In this document: positions 23,993 to 35,142 of the stretch, piece after piece
Position numbering within the stretch: position 1 is the first letter of the stretch
Layout of the letters: the number at the start of each line of letters is the position of its first letter
Assembly: GCA_033065855.1 (NCBI GenBank)
Contig: JAVXUO010001272.1
Location: forward strand, 134,518 to 198,517
Reading direction: 5' to 3'
From: Escallonia rubra
Lineage: Eukaryota; Streptophyta; Magnoliopsida; Escalloniales; Escalloniaceae
Length of the DNA: 64,000 nucleotides
The notes under the pieces: model-generated
Database searches by the model: none
Seen by the model: only the letters and a program-made list of their open reading frames with translations
Told to the model about the DNA's origin: nothing
Position numbers and translations under genes: made by a program

Positions 23993-24331
23993 CACCCGCT
24001 CAATCACTTGACAGGCTCCGGCCCTTGTTCGCTCAATCAACCGGGGGCTCCGACCCTCGCAGCGGGCTCTAATCACTGAGCGGCAACCATGCCAAGTGCA
24101 TTCAACACCGTTTATGCGTGCGGCGCCCACTCGGGTTGCCCCTCCGCGCAACCCGCACGCAGGGGGCTTATGTTCACAACCTATTATGTACCGCACCCCG
24201 GGGCCCGCCAAGAGATCCTAGTGGCACGACACGTCACCTATTTGGCGGTCAACATCACTCAACAATGTTGCTCTGTCAAAGCACTCCGCGCTTCGAGCAT
24301 CCGTATGGCGATCAAAAGTCTGCTCCCACCT

Positions 24332-24472
24332 TAAGGGGGTCGGCCACCCCAAGGGGGTCGGCCTCCCCAAGGGCGTCGGCCACCCCAAGGGGGTCGGCCA
24401 CCCCAAGGGGGTCGGCCTCCCCAAGGGGGTCGGCCACCCCAAGGGGGTCGGCCACTCCAAGGGGGTAGGCCT
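24332..24472 (+). repeat. 18-bp tandem array AAGGGGGTCGGCCACCCC
   Basis: About eight copies alternate between GGCCACCCC and GGCCTCCCC variants. The 5' LTR array at 15678-15780 has fewer copies. Confidence 0.9.
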
Positions 24473-25330
24473 CCATTGCCCCGCGAAGGGGGGAACCTGC
24501 TGCACGGCACTAGCTTCTCGCTCCAACAACACACCTCCGCTATCTTCAGTAGTGCGACGGTCATTATTGCCGGCTCAATCAAACTCACGGCGGGACGGGC
24601 TCGCAACCCTTAAGCCCTCGCCGGCTCAATCAACCGACGGGCTCCGACCCTCGCATGTACAATCAACCGGGGGCTCCGGCCTTCGCCGGCACAATCAACC
24701 GACGGGCTCCGGCCTTCGCATGTACAATCAACCGGGGGCTCCGGCCTTCGCCAGCACAATCAACCGACGGGCTCCGGCCTTCGCAGGTGCAATCAACCGG
24801 AGGCTCCGGCCTTCGCCACAGGGATGGGCTCACGACCCTAAGGCCATCGCCGGCACAACCAACCGACAGGCTTCTGGGTGCTCCGCTCGTAGTGCTCCAG
24901 CACAAGGACGCACCGCCACGGACTCCGACCATCAAGTCACGAACATGCACCTTCATGTCACCGACGATCATCGACATCGCCAAGACAATGAACCGCGGGT
25001 CACTCCAAGACGGGAGCAGGTCTTCGGAGGGCATCGCATCCGGCGCGCCTGGCAGTTGGCTGCAAGGGAAACCTTCACCGCTGCCAGGAGCTTCGGGCGT
25101 CTCATGACGCATCTTGTGGGATTCAGTAAGGGCTTGGACTGGAGGCTGGAGCAACGGGCTGCTCTGACCATGCTACCGCGGCGTGGTCAGTCTCCTCAGA
25201 CAGGCAGAGGGACGCTGCAAGGGCAGGGCGACATGAACTCGGGGACCGGCACATCCGACGGACGATCGATATTGCGAGACCCCCTACGGCGACGTGTCAC
25301 TTCCGGAGGACGACACATGTCGGCTGATGA

Positions 25331-25357
25331 CACGTGCGCATTTGGGCCTATATATAG
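25331..25357 (+). promoter_or_regulatory. LTR promoter: G-box and TATA box (3' LTR)
   Basis: CACGTG at 25331-25336 and CTATATATAG at 25348-25357. Transcription from here would read into the interrupted RNase H relic and 3' flanking DNA. Confidence 0.65.
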
Positions 25358-25703
25358 GGGATTCTGAAGCTTATTCAGGGGGCTCTCTCATTTGGACATT
25401 TCACTGTCTCCCTCTAAAGCTCATTCTCTCTGGATTTCTAGTGAGAGAAAGACACTTGGATTCCTGTCATCGGACTCTTGACGCTGCACCCTTGACGCTG
25501 ACTATCGACTGTTGACTGTCGCCCCCGTTCGTCGTCCCCTTGCTGACGCGGCACTGCCAGCCCTCGCGACCTGTCTGGGGAGCCTTGCTCTCAGCCCTTA
25601 CTCCGTCCTTGCTGTCTCCCACATCGTCTACTTGGAAGCCAACGCAGACTGTATCCTTTGTGGCACCTCACGTGGCAATGCGACCCGATTTTTCTTGGCA
25701 ACA

Positions 25704-25889
25704 AAACTTTTGTGCGGATCAAATGGCTAAGCATGCAAGTGATCAGCAGCATGCATACCATATATGGTAGCATGAGCCGATCTTTCTGTTAAACCTGTTA
25801 CACAATGATTTTAGTGGGAGAGTCACCCCACGCTATGTGACTCAAGCTCTATCTTAATGAAATAAAATCATCCCATTCTCAAAAAAGAA
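25704..25889 (+). pseudogene. RNase H domain relic, 3' part, and LINE-like tail
   Basis: After the second AAACT the frame resumes as NFCADQMAKHASDQQ, the end of the RNase H domain that stopped at RETN before 14748. The text then runs to AATGAAATAAAATCATCCC and an A-rich stretch at about 25877, like a LINE or mRNA 3' end. This shows that the retrotransposon inserted into an older LINE-like sequence. Confidence 0.75.
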
Positions 25890-26927
25890 AATAAGGGTCA
25901 GTGAATATTTCTTTGTGTTTGGACAACGGGGTAGACCTCACTTTTAGAACGACACCAGAAAGGCTGACAAACACCGGTATACTATTGAATCTAGTCTTTC
26001 TTTTTTCCCAACTCAAGTGTCTTTGTTTTCCCCAAGCACATGTATTCCAGATGTTCTTTACTTAATTAACATGCACACACCCTATATTTATAGTTATTAT
26101 TAATTATATAAGTATTGGACCTCATTATTAATTGGAGTATATTATTGAACTTATGCCTAGTAATTTGACTTAATTAATATAGTCAAGTCCAGTCCAGTTA
26201 TCAAGGTCATAAGTCTAATTGTTAAGTCCATTAGTCTAGTCCAGTTTACTAGCCCAGTCCAGTCCAGTTGTCTAGTTAGAAATTCGGCTCAATCCAGTCC
26301 GATTGTGTCCGTCCAGTCCGGCCAGGTGTCTTAATTTTTATTTTATTTTTGTCTAGATAACTTAGGAAATTATTCTGTAAATTATCTGAGATGCAAGGAA
26401 TTAAATCCTTCATTTTTATAGTTTAGAGAGATAAATACCGAATCTGGTACATCCCATATGCAAAATCAGAGATAATTACCGAAATTAGGGTCAGATAATA
26501 CCTCGAAAATCAGGAAAATTATTTTAAAATTATTGGGATGAACTGGCCGATTTTCGACAAATCGATTGGTTAATTGACTTTTGTCAATTTGCGATTTTTA
26601 TCAAAATTTCTAAGTTATCTCCAGCTCGTAGATTTGCATAGCCATTCTGTAATACCCCAAAATCTGAGACCGGTTTTATGGTAAAAATTCAACTAATTAT
26701 TCATTGGACCTTTAGCAACGAATTTGGAGAGAGCTTTATAATTTATGATCTTTAGCAACAATTTTAAAATCATAAGTTATAATTTAAGATAGCAGTTATA
26801 AGGTCTTTAGCGACGATTAGCGTGACCGAATTTTATCAGTAACTTTTAGTGACAATTTTGAAACAGATTAAAGTAGACACTTTACAATAGTTAAAAAATG
26901 TAAATTTTTATTGGGGTTTTTTAATAA
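25890..26927. other. Intergenic; CCAGT-rich stretch and LTR-like start
   Basis: CCAGTCCAGT and AGTCTAGT words cluster at about 26175-26330. TGTAATACCCCAAAATCTGAG at 26649 resembles a plant LTR start, and TTTAGCGACGAT words follow at 26700-26860. No gene is seen. Confidence 0.4.
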
Positions 26928-28155
26928 CTAGTATAGAGCACGTGCGTTGCACGAGAATATAGTCGAGAGAAATATTTGAGGTGATATTATTATCTTACTT
27001 GAGATAAAAAATAATATAATTCAATTATGTTATCAACTTTTTGTGAATTTTTTAGAAGAAATGTTATTTGATGATCGCAATTGTAATCAATTCAATGTTT
27101 GAAAATATTATTTGCAAGCTTTGGATTGAAGAAATGTTTGATGGTACTGTTGAAAATAAAAGCAAATAGAGAACTTAAAAGAATGAATCTACGTCTTTAT
27201 TTTTGTAAATTATTAAATTGGTTAATGGTTAGGATTTGTAATTTTCAAGATCAAGTCCTTTAAGTTTCATCAATAAGAAACACAAAACACTCGGTCTTCA
27301 ACTGCAATAACCGAGCATATTTTCAATTCAAATTTGCACCATATTCGAGCCTTGTTTTTTTTATTTAACCCTTTTTTTTGTTTTCCTAACAATTTTTTGT
27401 TTTTTAATTAATTTTTCACAAATTTTAGTTTCTTTATGTTGTTTTCGTTTTTCAGTTTTTCAATTGGTTAATTGTTTACTAACCTAAAACGAAGAAAGAA
27501 AATTACAATTCTCAGGTCAATATCTAATATTTATTTTATTTTAACTAAATTAAAAGAATATAATAAATGAAATTTTTTGTTATGTTTTTCTTTCTCATCA
27601 CACCTTTCATTTTTCAATCAATGTATAAAATAGATTCATTACTCAATATTATTCTAATTTCATCAAAATTTAAAAAGGAGTAATAAAAAAAAGGATAATT
27701 AACGTAATTAACGGAAGACATAATCGTCAAAAATAATTTATAAAATTTATACTTTTAGAAGTAGTGCGCGCGCGCATACACCCCCACACACACGCATACA
27801 TATATATAAATATATTTTTAACAACTACATATTTTGTTTCCCAATATGTAAATATTGATTTAGATTAAATTTATAACATAATGTTTCTTAAACACGGTAC
27901 AAAAAACTAATTAGGGAAGGTAAAGTTGTTATTGAAATAACTAACGGAGGGTAACACCCAAAATGATTACACAATTAGTAATTAACAATAATATTTATGA
28001 AAGAGTAGGGTAATAATGGAGTAGTATTTATGAAAGGGTAGGGTAATAATGAAGTAGTAATTATTAAAGGATAAGATTGTTATTAGAGTGATTAACGAAG
28101 AACAAAAATGGAATAAAAAGATTTACAAGATTGGTACTTTTATAGGTAGTATAGA
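26928..28155 (-). mobile_element. Non-autonomous Helitron, copy A
   Basis: On the minus strand the element begins TCTATACTACCTATAAAAGT (28155 down) and ends with a hairpin-forming GTGCAACGCACGTGC followed by CTATACTAG. It is inserted between A (28156 side) and T (26927 side). These are the Helitron hallmarks: 5' TC, a 3' stem-loop, CTRR, and an A/T target without duplication. The copy at 42689-43534 shares both ends and internal blocks. It has no Rep/helicase gene. It includes a CGCG/CACA microsatellite at about 27765-27800. Confidence 0.85.
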
Positions 28156-29240
28156 TTAGGGAGATAGTGATGCAATTTATTCTGTCAACCCTTTATGTTT
28201 GGAAAGCTAAAAAAAAATAGTGAGAAAATAGGGGAGGAGAAAGTGGAGAGAAATAAGTATTTTCGCTTACAACCAAACTAAAGAAAGAGAGAGAAGGGAG
28301 GAGAGATTTCGGTTACAGTAGAGAAGGAGACATTACTCCTTCAATTACACAATTAGAGAGAGAGTTACACAGCGAGAGAGATAGAGAAAAACATCAGTCT
28401 GCAGAGCTGCGGCGATCGAAGCGCGACTTTTACCAGTAAGCGTCGTTCCTTTCTCCCTCTTAGATTACAATATTTTAGTTTGTCTTTAGAGAGCTATGAT
28501 GTGGTGTAAACTGTGTGTGTGTGTGTGTAGCTGTGAAAACGAAGGGGAACAACTGTGATAGCAGTGTGTTTTTGTGTGTGTGTGTGTGGGTAGCCATGGT
28601 AGTGAGTGGCTGTGTGTTTGTGAGATGAAAAAGGGGCTGCAAGGCAACCGTCTGTGTGTGTGTGTGTGTAAAATAGGTCTTGAAAGAAGAGGATAAAGCG
28701 TGAAAATGCATTAGAGTGATGTTGTTTGACCAAAATCTAGCACATAATAGTAGGATGTTCTTTACAGCTCTAATGGTCAGCTGGTCAAGAGATTAAAAGG
28801 AATTTGTGTTGTGAGCCCCCACCGAAAAAGACTTGAGCATCAAAGCCTTTGATGGGCTAATGAATTAAAAGGTCATTCAAGACCAATAAAGAATTCTTCA
28901 CATGCTAACATTGTGCTCTCTGTGGGAACAATATCCATGCTACCGTACGTTAGTCATGGAACTCTAAATCAGAAAGAAAAACAGAAAAAGTTATATCATT
29001 GACAGTGAAATGACACACCGAAGGCAACAACTAAATTTAGTTACAAGATCTTAGAGAAACGTATATCATAGCAATTAGGACCTTGGCAAGGTTGCAATAA
29101 GAACTTACCATTTTGATGAACGATTTTTTAACAAGAAGAATTTGCAAAGAGGAAAAAAGTAATGCGAAGAAGGAAGCATATGAAGAAGGAAGCCAAACGG
29201 TGGCATAACAGATGAGTGATGGACAAAACTAGCACAGGAG
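28156..29240. other. Leader-like purine-rich stretch and three GT microsatellites
   Basis: 28200-28430 is GAGAGA-rich and ends near a donor-like CAGTAAGC at 28433, so it could be a 5' untranslated exon. No coding exon follows. (GT)n runs lie at about 28511-28528, 28572-28587 and 28652-28668. On the minus strand they give the spurious His/Thr frames at 28475-28733. Confidence 0.4.
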
Positions 29241-29247
29241 AATCTTT

Positions 29248-29260
29248 GGCTCTGATACCA
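29248..29260 (-). other. Copia-type primer binding site (initiator tRNA-Met), remnant
   Basis: GGCTCTGATACCA reads on the minus strand as TGGTATCAGAGCC, complementary to the plant initiator tRNA-Met end. An LTR remnant would lie to the right (29261 onward) and a leader or gag to the left. The minus-strand frame 29386-29105 crosses it but has no recognised gag domain. Probably a fragment of a Ty1/copia element. Confidence 0.5.
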
Positions 29261-29769
29261 ACCTTTTTTTTGTGATAATAAGAAAATAGCATTGATAATT
29301 GAAAGGTTACAAAGTTTACCCAATGGCATATAAATGTCACGACATTCTCGTGACTCGTCATGCTTATACAAGACCATGTGGGTCATAAATTAATGAATAA
29401 TGTCTAAGCCTATACACATTACAATTTAACTGAAGTAGAGCATATTCTACACTTCAACCTAACAGTAAATAATATGTTAAGGTCTAAAGGATAAATTTTA
29501 ACACATATTTATGTAAATAATGCGTAAAATAAAGCACAGTATACAATGGGAAAGACAATATAGAATTGCACAAACCAAAGGTGTAGTTGACTAACTATGC
29601 AATCTCAGCACAAAGACGAGGGCGAAGGCCATAAACACTACAAAATTCACACATTCCACCAAAAAAAATCAATGCCATAACACGTTGCCATTAGACAGGG
29701 CAACAACCCAACGAGCACACACAACAGGCCACTCTTTAGTACATTCCAAGAACCCCCCCCCCCCAAACA

Positions 29770-29912
29770 AAGTGGCGTAACTAGGATTTCATTCCGGGAG
29801 TGCAAAAAATATATTGAAATCAGTAAAAAAAATTATAAGTAAAATAGTAATACACAAAAACTGAGTGCATTTTTCGATAATACATAAAAAAAAAATACTA
29901 AAAAGCAGGCAT
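29770..29912 (-). repeat. Dispersed repeat, copy 2 (inverted relative to 1058-1200)
   Basis: Read on the minus strand it repeats the 1058-1200 sequence, including CTTTTTAGTATTTTTTTT, ATGTATTATCGAAAA and TTTCAATATATTTTTTGCAC. It lies next to a 12-base C run at 29753-29764. Confidence 0.6.
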
Positions 29913-32267
29913 CATATTAAAAACATGTGCTATTGGTAAAGAGAGAGCCGTACCAAGGATTTTATTCGTTCAAAATCTATTCCGAGTCTATGATCCTCAA
30001 ACTTTTTAGTTGCAAACATATAATGGACTGATGGGATTCTTTTCATTTTCCACTCATTGGATATTGTTTGAACTAAAAGTTCACACGTCAAAGGCATTGC
30101 TCGTTGCTCAAATGGTTTTACTTTGAGTATACATCCAAATCTATTCATAGAATTGTAATTGATACCCTATTGTATTCAATTCTGAATAGGAGAGGAAAAT
30201 ATCCGAAAGAGAATTTTTCACGATGTCGATGGGATTTTATCAGTACAAGTTAGTGATTTTTTTTAGATTTAGTAGACCTGATTTCTTTTGAAAGTAGGTG
30301 TATATACATTGATACACATATGTATCATGATGGTTGGTACTCTCTGGAAGTAAGATCTAATTTTCAGCTTCACCTGTTTATTTTTGCTTTGGAATTCTTG
30401 ATTCCTTTACGAACTGCCCTAACCAATTGGCAGCGATAATCTACCCTCGTCTTGAAATCATGATTTTTTGAAGAGATATTTTGAAAGCCTAATAGAGCGG
30501 TATGTTTTTAGGTTGATCTTGTTAGAGTTTATGAAGAATTTCAAAACAGTTCAGAGCACATACATTCCCAAGTTCCCACTTCTCATAACACAAAAATTTC
30601 AAATTGCAATTAAAGCAAAACTCACAAACCATTCAAATTGCAAACAAATAAAATTTGAGAAAAAAAAATATACAGACATGCTCGAGAGGTTTAACTTTGA
30701 CTTATCCTCCCCTACTGTGAAGATCGTCTTTTCCTTTTATTGCTGCGAAATAGATAATAGGTACTCGTGGACATATCCATGTTACTCATTCACGGGAGTC
30801 ATATAGGCTTTGTTCGAGATTTAACCAAGCAGGGAATTTCATTTTTAAAAAAGTTCATGGGGTACATTAGCCCCCCCCCCCCCCCCCCAACCCCCAAAGC
30901 TGAACCCTGAATACCTCGAAAAAAAACCCCACCCCTGCCCTCCTAAGCCCCCCCCCCTCCCTATATCCCGGAAGGATCACGGTACACCCACAAAACCCTA
31001 AAAAAATACACCTTGAAAAACAGTACTGAGAGCCCCACAGCCAGCGAAAAATTCCAGTGCCGCCAATGAAAACCTCAGTCGCCGTCAAGGAAATTTCAGC
31101 TATCGCGCCTTAATGAAACCTCTACCTCAAAAGCCTTTTCACACGTGCACAAGTATAAACCTACCACCGACAGTCTTAATAAGTACATCTATCAGATCTA
31201 GTAGATCAAGACTAAGGTCAAGATCTACATATATACGAATAGATCTGGGGATAGCGGAGTGAGATCTAAACGTGAGCAAGATCTAAAGGTCGTCATCTCC
31301 AATCGTGAGGATTTAGGGAGATACTCATGCTGCCGCTACGTCGTCTTTCACCCATGGTTGCCGTCGGCCACCATTGCACTCTTCAAACCACTAACACAAT
31401 AGAAATGGAAAGGAACAAAGAGACGAAAAATGAAAATGGAAGGGAGAGAAAGGTAGCCGATGAAGACAACACCCCCCCCCCCCCCTTTACCCCAAGCTAA
31501 CGGTGATGATTTTTTATAGTGGGCTGCTTTGTTTAGAGAGAAGGCAGAGAAAAGTTCAGAGAGAGAAAGGGCTTTCCATCTGTGAGGTCTGATACGGACT
31601 AAAATCAAATGCAGCTGTATAATTCATTTCTTGAATAAAACTTATACAAGAAAATGTAAAATTGTAATCGAACTTATCCTTATCTCTAGCTTCTAGCTTC
31701 TGTGAATTTGATTTATAGGCGTTCTTAAATATTAATTCACATGTTCCAATAGAAGCACATGATGCCGATGATAAAACCCAGGTTTGCTTTTTCTCTTCTA
31801 GTTGGGTTTATATCTTTTCGTACAAACATTCAACAACCTTACTATTTGACTATGTTGCATTATTCATCCTCCACATTATTGTTAAGTCATTTATTCAATT
31901 CAAGGACTCAATACTGCATCGTTCCAAAATAATCATCAATCTCAAGCATTTACTAATGTTGGATGAAGAGAGGTTGATGTGATATGAGCGGCTAAGGAAG
32001 GCAAGTGATCATTTTATTATGTGTTCAATATTTTTAAATGGTCAGAATTATTGAATCAGGACTATCCAATATTTTCTATGTTACAAACATCACTTGGTTT
32101 TCATTCTCCACAAACTACCGAACATATCAAACACTTCTTGAAATAAAAAATTATGGAGTTAACTACAATTACTATCTCTGAATTTATGTCTCAATATACT
32201 AGCTACTCCTCTCTTTTAAGAGATTACACTGACATGGTGAGTGGTGTAAACTTTTAAGCAAAGAATG
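29913..32267. other. Intergenic with long C homopolymers; no gene recognised
   Basis: C runs occur at 30871-30888 (18) and 31472-31485 (14). The minus-strand frame 30148-29930 (72 codons) has no recognised domain. Text at 31610-31760 (for example CTTATCCTTATCTCTAGCTTC) resembles 48560-48665 and may be a shared LTR remnant. Confidence 0.4.
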
Positions 32268-33486
32268 TGTTAACCCTACGGTTATTTAACCTATGATTAT
32301 ATTTGGTTTTGATGATAACTGACATTGATGTTTATGCTGTCTAAACATGCATTGAGTTGATGAAGCAAATGAACAATCTCATACTCATGCAAACAGACTA
32401 TTAGACGAGCAACACGATCAAAGACTCTCAACGGAACGCATCAAAGAAGGAGACATAGAGAGATGATCGTTACGATGACTGTATACCTAGAACTTGCCCA
32501 TAGGTTTCCCTTGCATGCATAAAAGTTTTTCATGCTTTAAAAACAAGGAAACTGCATTTTCAGGAATGCAGTCGACTGCAAGTTGGGCAGTGAGGTATTA
32601 CAGTCGACTGCATTGGAATACAGTCGACTGCAATACTTCCAGTAGCCTATTACAGTCGACTGCATTGGATTACAGTCGACTGCAAGTTGAAAATTTGAAT
32701 TTCCAACGGCTACTTTTGGGAATACAGTCGACTGCAATGGGACATTGCAGTCGACTGCATTTACCGTTTTAGCGCAATTAATGCTCCACCTACCCCCAAA
32801 CGGTTATATTTATTCCCACCTCTATAAATACTCATTTTGGGCATTGTTTTCATTCATAAATTGCATTCAAAACTCTCTTATCTTTTATATACTCAAAGAT
32901 CAAAGCAATTGTTCAATCTCTCTTATTTTTCATTGATTTCTCATCCATTTCAAGAGAGCATTTATTGTGAGCTTACACTTGAGAGATATACACTTTCATA
33001 AAGTCATCATACACTCATCTCTCTTGTTCTAGTGCTTAAACTTGTACTCATCTACTTCTTGAAAGTGAAATCTTGTACACATTTCTTCATTGAAAGGTTC
33101 TTGTATCAAAGCTTGAGGTTGTCAAGCTTTGGAGCTTTGGGTTTGTCAAAGCTTGTTCTTGATGTGGGCATAGCATCAAGGGATTGTGAGAGGTTCGATC
33201 TTGACCCATAAGGAAGATCATACTAGTGGATTCTAGGGCCTTTCAAGGGACTTTCTTGAAGGGGTGGACGTAGGCTTATGGGTATATCAAGCCGAACCAT
33301 TTAAATCTCTTTGTCAAGTATTTCTAAATCATTCTCTCTTTACATTATCGTTTTACATTTATTTTGAGATTGGTTGTTTACTTATTTAAGTTATTGAGAT
33401 TGAGGTTTGTTGTTCGTTTATTTTTAAAGTTGTCTTAAAACCCTATTCACCCCCCCCCCCCTTCTAGGGTTATTTTATTGGTTTCA
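32268..33486 (+). mobile_element. Solo LTR of the copia family found complete at 55962-64000
   Basis: It begins TGTTAACCCTACGGTTATTT and ends ATTTTATTGGTTTCA. A perfect 5-bp duplication GAATG (32263-32267 and 33487-33491) flanks it. It matches, in the opposite orientation, the LTRs at 55962-57238 and 62777-64000. No internal region is present, so it is a solo LTR left by recombination between the two LTRs of an ancestral element. U3 carries seven CAGTCGACTG palindromes (32569-32757) upstream of a TATA box CTATAAATAC at 32822-32831. Confidence 0.92.
32822..32831 (+). promoter_or_regulatory. TATA box of the solo LTR
   Basis: CTATAAATAC lies about 65 bp downstream of the last palindrome. The same box is at 56611-56620 and 63426-63435 on the minus strand in the other copies. 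Confidence 0.6.
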
Positions 33487-33521
33487 GAATGGTATGAGAA
33501 CAAAAAGAAAATGCTCATAAT

Positions 33522-33910
33522 TTGGTTGCTTTAATTCCCTTCCCCTGGAGGCCGAAAGGCTACGTACGCGGCCTGCCCGGTAAGACTGCACGTGCAGTGA
33601 TAGGAGCGTCCCCACCCCCCGTTGCCCCTCCACAGACGCAGACACTGACCATGAAGCGATCGTCGTTACATGAGGACAAGATCCGTCGCATTGCTTCAGA
33701 GGTATATATAGGATGATCACGGCACATAATCAGGTACAACCACTATATATGTTTAGTAAACACTATATACAATTGCTATCGAGATTAATACGGTTGTGCC
33801 TTTACATGCAGGGCACTGATGTTCGACATGCCAAGCCGGATCCGGATCACAGTGCCCCTATGGACGAGGACGATCAGCAGAATTCAGATTCGAGACTCGC
33901 TTACCCCTGA
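33522..33910 (+). pseudogene. Possible 3' exons of a transposon gene
   Basis: Two short frames, one containing QTLTMKRSSLHEDKIRRIASE (33640-33710) and one ending in HSAPMDEDDQQNSDSRLAYP (33830-33909), are separated by an intron-like segment with ATGCAG at its end. The acidic C-terminus and position before a CACTA right end suggest the tail of a CACTA second gene, but no domain confirms this. Confidence 0.3.
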
Positions 33911-34096
33911 TCAGCCCTTTCACTCCTAACTATTTGTATCCCGCTCCCGTGCCCCCCCCCCCCCCCCCGACTTGTACTCCCCTCCCCTACCCTACTCTAT
34001 TGTACCCCGCTCATGTGCCCTCTTGAACTTTGTATACATTTTATTTTTCGATTAGTATAGAGTCCATTCTTTATATATATGTATTGTGTTTGTTTT

Positions 34097-34137
34097 AGGG
34101 TTAAATAATTGCTGATTATCAGCAATTACTTAACCCT
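34097..34137. repeat. 41-bp near-perfect palindrome
   Basis: AGGGTTAAATAATTGCTGAT is mirrored by ATCAGCAATTACTTAACCCT around a single central T. Only one pair (A opposite C) fails. It could form a hairpin or be the end of a small element. Confidence 0.8.
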
Positions 34138-34229
34138 GATGTGCATTGAGAAATATTTGCTGGATTGAGAATGATTGTTGAGAATTTGTAATTACAAGCT
34201 TGTGTATTAAAAAATAAAATAAAAATATT

Positions 34230-34748
34230 TTTAAAATTAGTTTGACTTTTAGCGACGAATTTTATTCCGTCGCTGAAAGTCTTACTTATTCTGTGAATAA
34301 ATGACTTTTAGCGACGAAAATTTCATCGCTAAAGTTTTAAACGACATACTTTTAGCGACGGATATTCTATCGCTCAAAGTCATCAAGTTTTGAATAATTT
34401 TTAGCGATGGATGTTCCGTCGCTAAATGTCTATCGTTAAAACTTTTGAGGACGAATTGTTCCGTCGCTAAATATTTTACGTAATAAATTATTTTCGAAAA
34501 AAGAAAAAAAAAATACGGAAAATATATTTAGCAACGGATATTTCGTCACTAATTGTATTAATACGTCCATTGCTGAAAGTCAACTTTTAGTCGACAGATT
34601 TCAAATTTCGTCGCAAAACTTTTAGCGACGGAGATATAGGCAACGGACTTTTAGCGACGGGGTGTCCGTTGCTAAAAGTCTTTGGCGACGGATACAGGGC
34701 TTTTAAAGACGAAAATGTCCGTCGCTAAAGATCATTTTTCTTGTAGTG
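34230..34748 (+). mobile_element. CACTA element right end with GCGACGG subterminal repeats
   Basis: TTTTAGCGACGG and its inverse CCGTCGCTAAA repeat more than ten times in both orientations. The stretch ends CATTTTTCTTGTAGTG at 34748, the inverse of CACTACAAGAAAAATG, the standard plant CACTA terminus. The matching left end was not found in the window, so the element is truncated or larger than can be traced. It abuts a copia gag relic, which it probably entered. Confidence 0.75.
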
Positions 34749-34751
34749 ATT

Positions 34752-35142
34752 GAAGCCGTACCTTTTTAGCCTTTTCGACTCCTTGTAGCGATTTCCACAT
34801 AATTTCTCACGCATCCTTTGATGTCTTCGCATCTGAAATTCTTTCAGGTTGATTCATCAAGCCATTGAAAAATTAAGAACAAGGCCATCTTATCCTTATT
34901 GTGTGATTCTTTTAGCATCGTCTTCTGGGTGTTTGATAAAGCTGCTTGGAGTCACATCTGCGGGCTCGATGTACCCATCTTCAACAATCTCCCATAAATC
35001 TTGTGATCCAAGAAGGACGTTCGTTTGGATGCTCCATTTCCCATAACTCGTCTTCGTTAATTCTGGGATTTGAGGCTAAAATGTGTTGGCCGTCTTTTCA
35101 CTTTCTTGAAAATAGACACGAACCTTCAGCTCTGATATCACT
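34752..35142 (-). pseudogene. Copia gag (UBN2-type) relic with primer binding site
   Basis: On the minus strand, from a PBS-like TGATATCAGAGC (35140-35129), the text reads LTKTSYGKWSIQTNVLLGSQ and DLWEIVEDGYIEP. This is the start of a UBN2-type gag, with stops further on. LTR text ending CTTTCAACA lies just right of it at about 35143. It is cut at 34749 by the CACTA end. Confidence 0.65.

Larger units (their letters stand above)
21829..25703 (+). repeat. 3' LTR (3875 bp)
   Basis: It starts TGTTCCCACCCTATCTTGG, matching the 5' LTR start, and ends GGCAACA at 25703. It contains a minisatellite block (22080-22600), several copies of a CACCATTCTCATCAT-CCCGGCACTAAGTATCGTCC unit (22690-22990), eight 69-bp units (23441-23992), 18-bp AAGGGGGTCGGCC units (24332-24472) and the TATA box at 25348-25357. 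A PPT-like CGCAGGGGGCTTA followed by TGTTCACAACC at 24171 copies the internal/LTR border at 21829. Confidence 0.9.

Noticed and set aside
23381..24079. Repetitive 232-codon frame and a possible CRISPR-like array
   Set aside because: The 69-bp units are contiguous tandem repeats (a multiple of three) without unique spacers, inside an LTR of a plant element.
28475..28733. His/Thr-rich minus-strand frames
   Set aside because: They are translations of (GT)n microsatellites.
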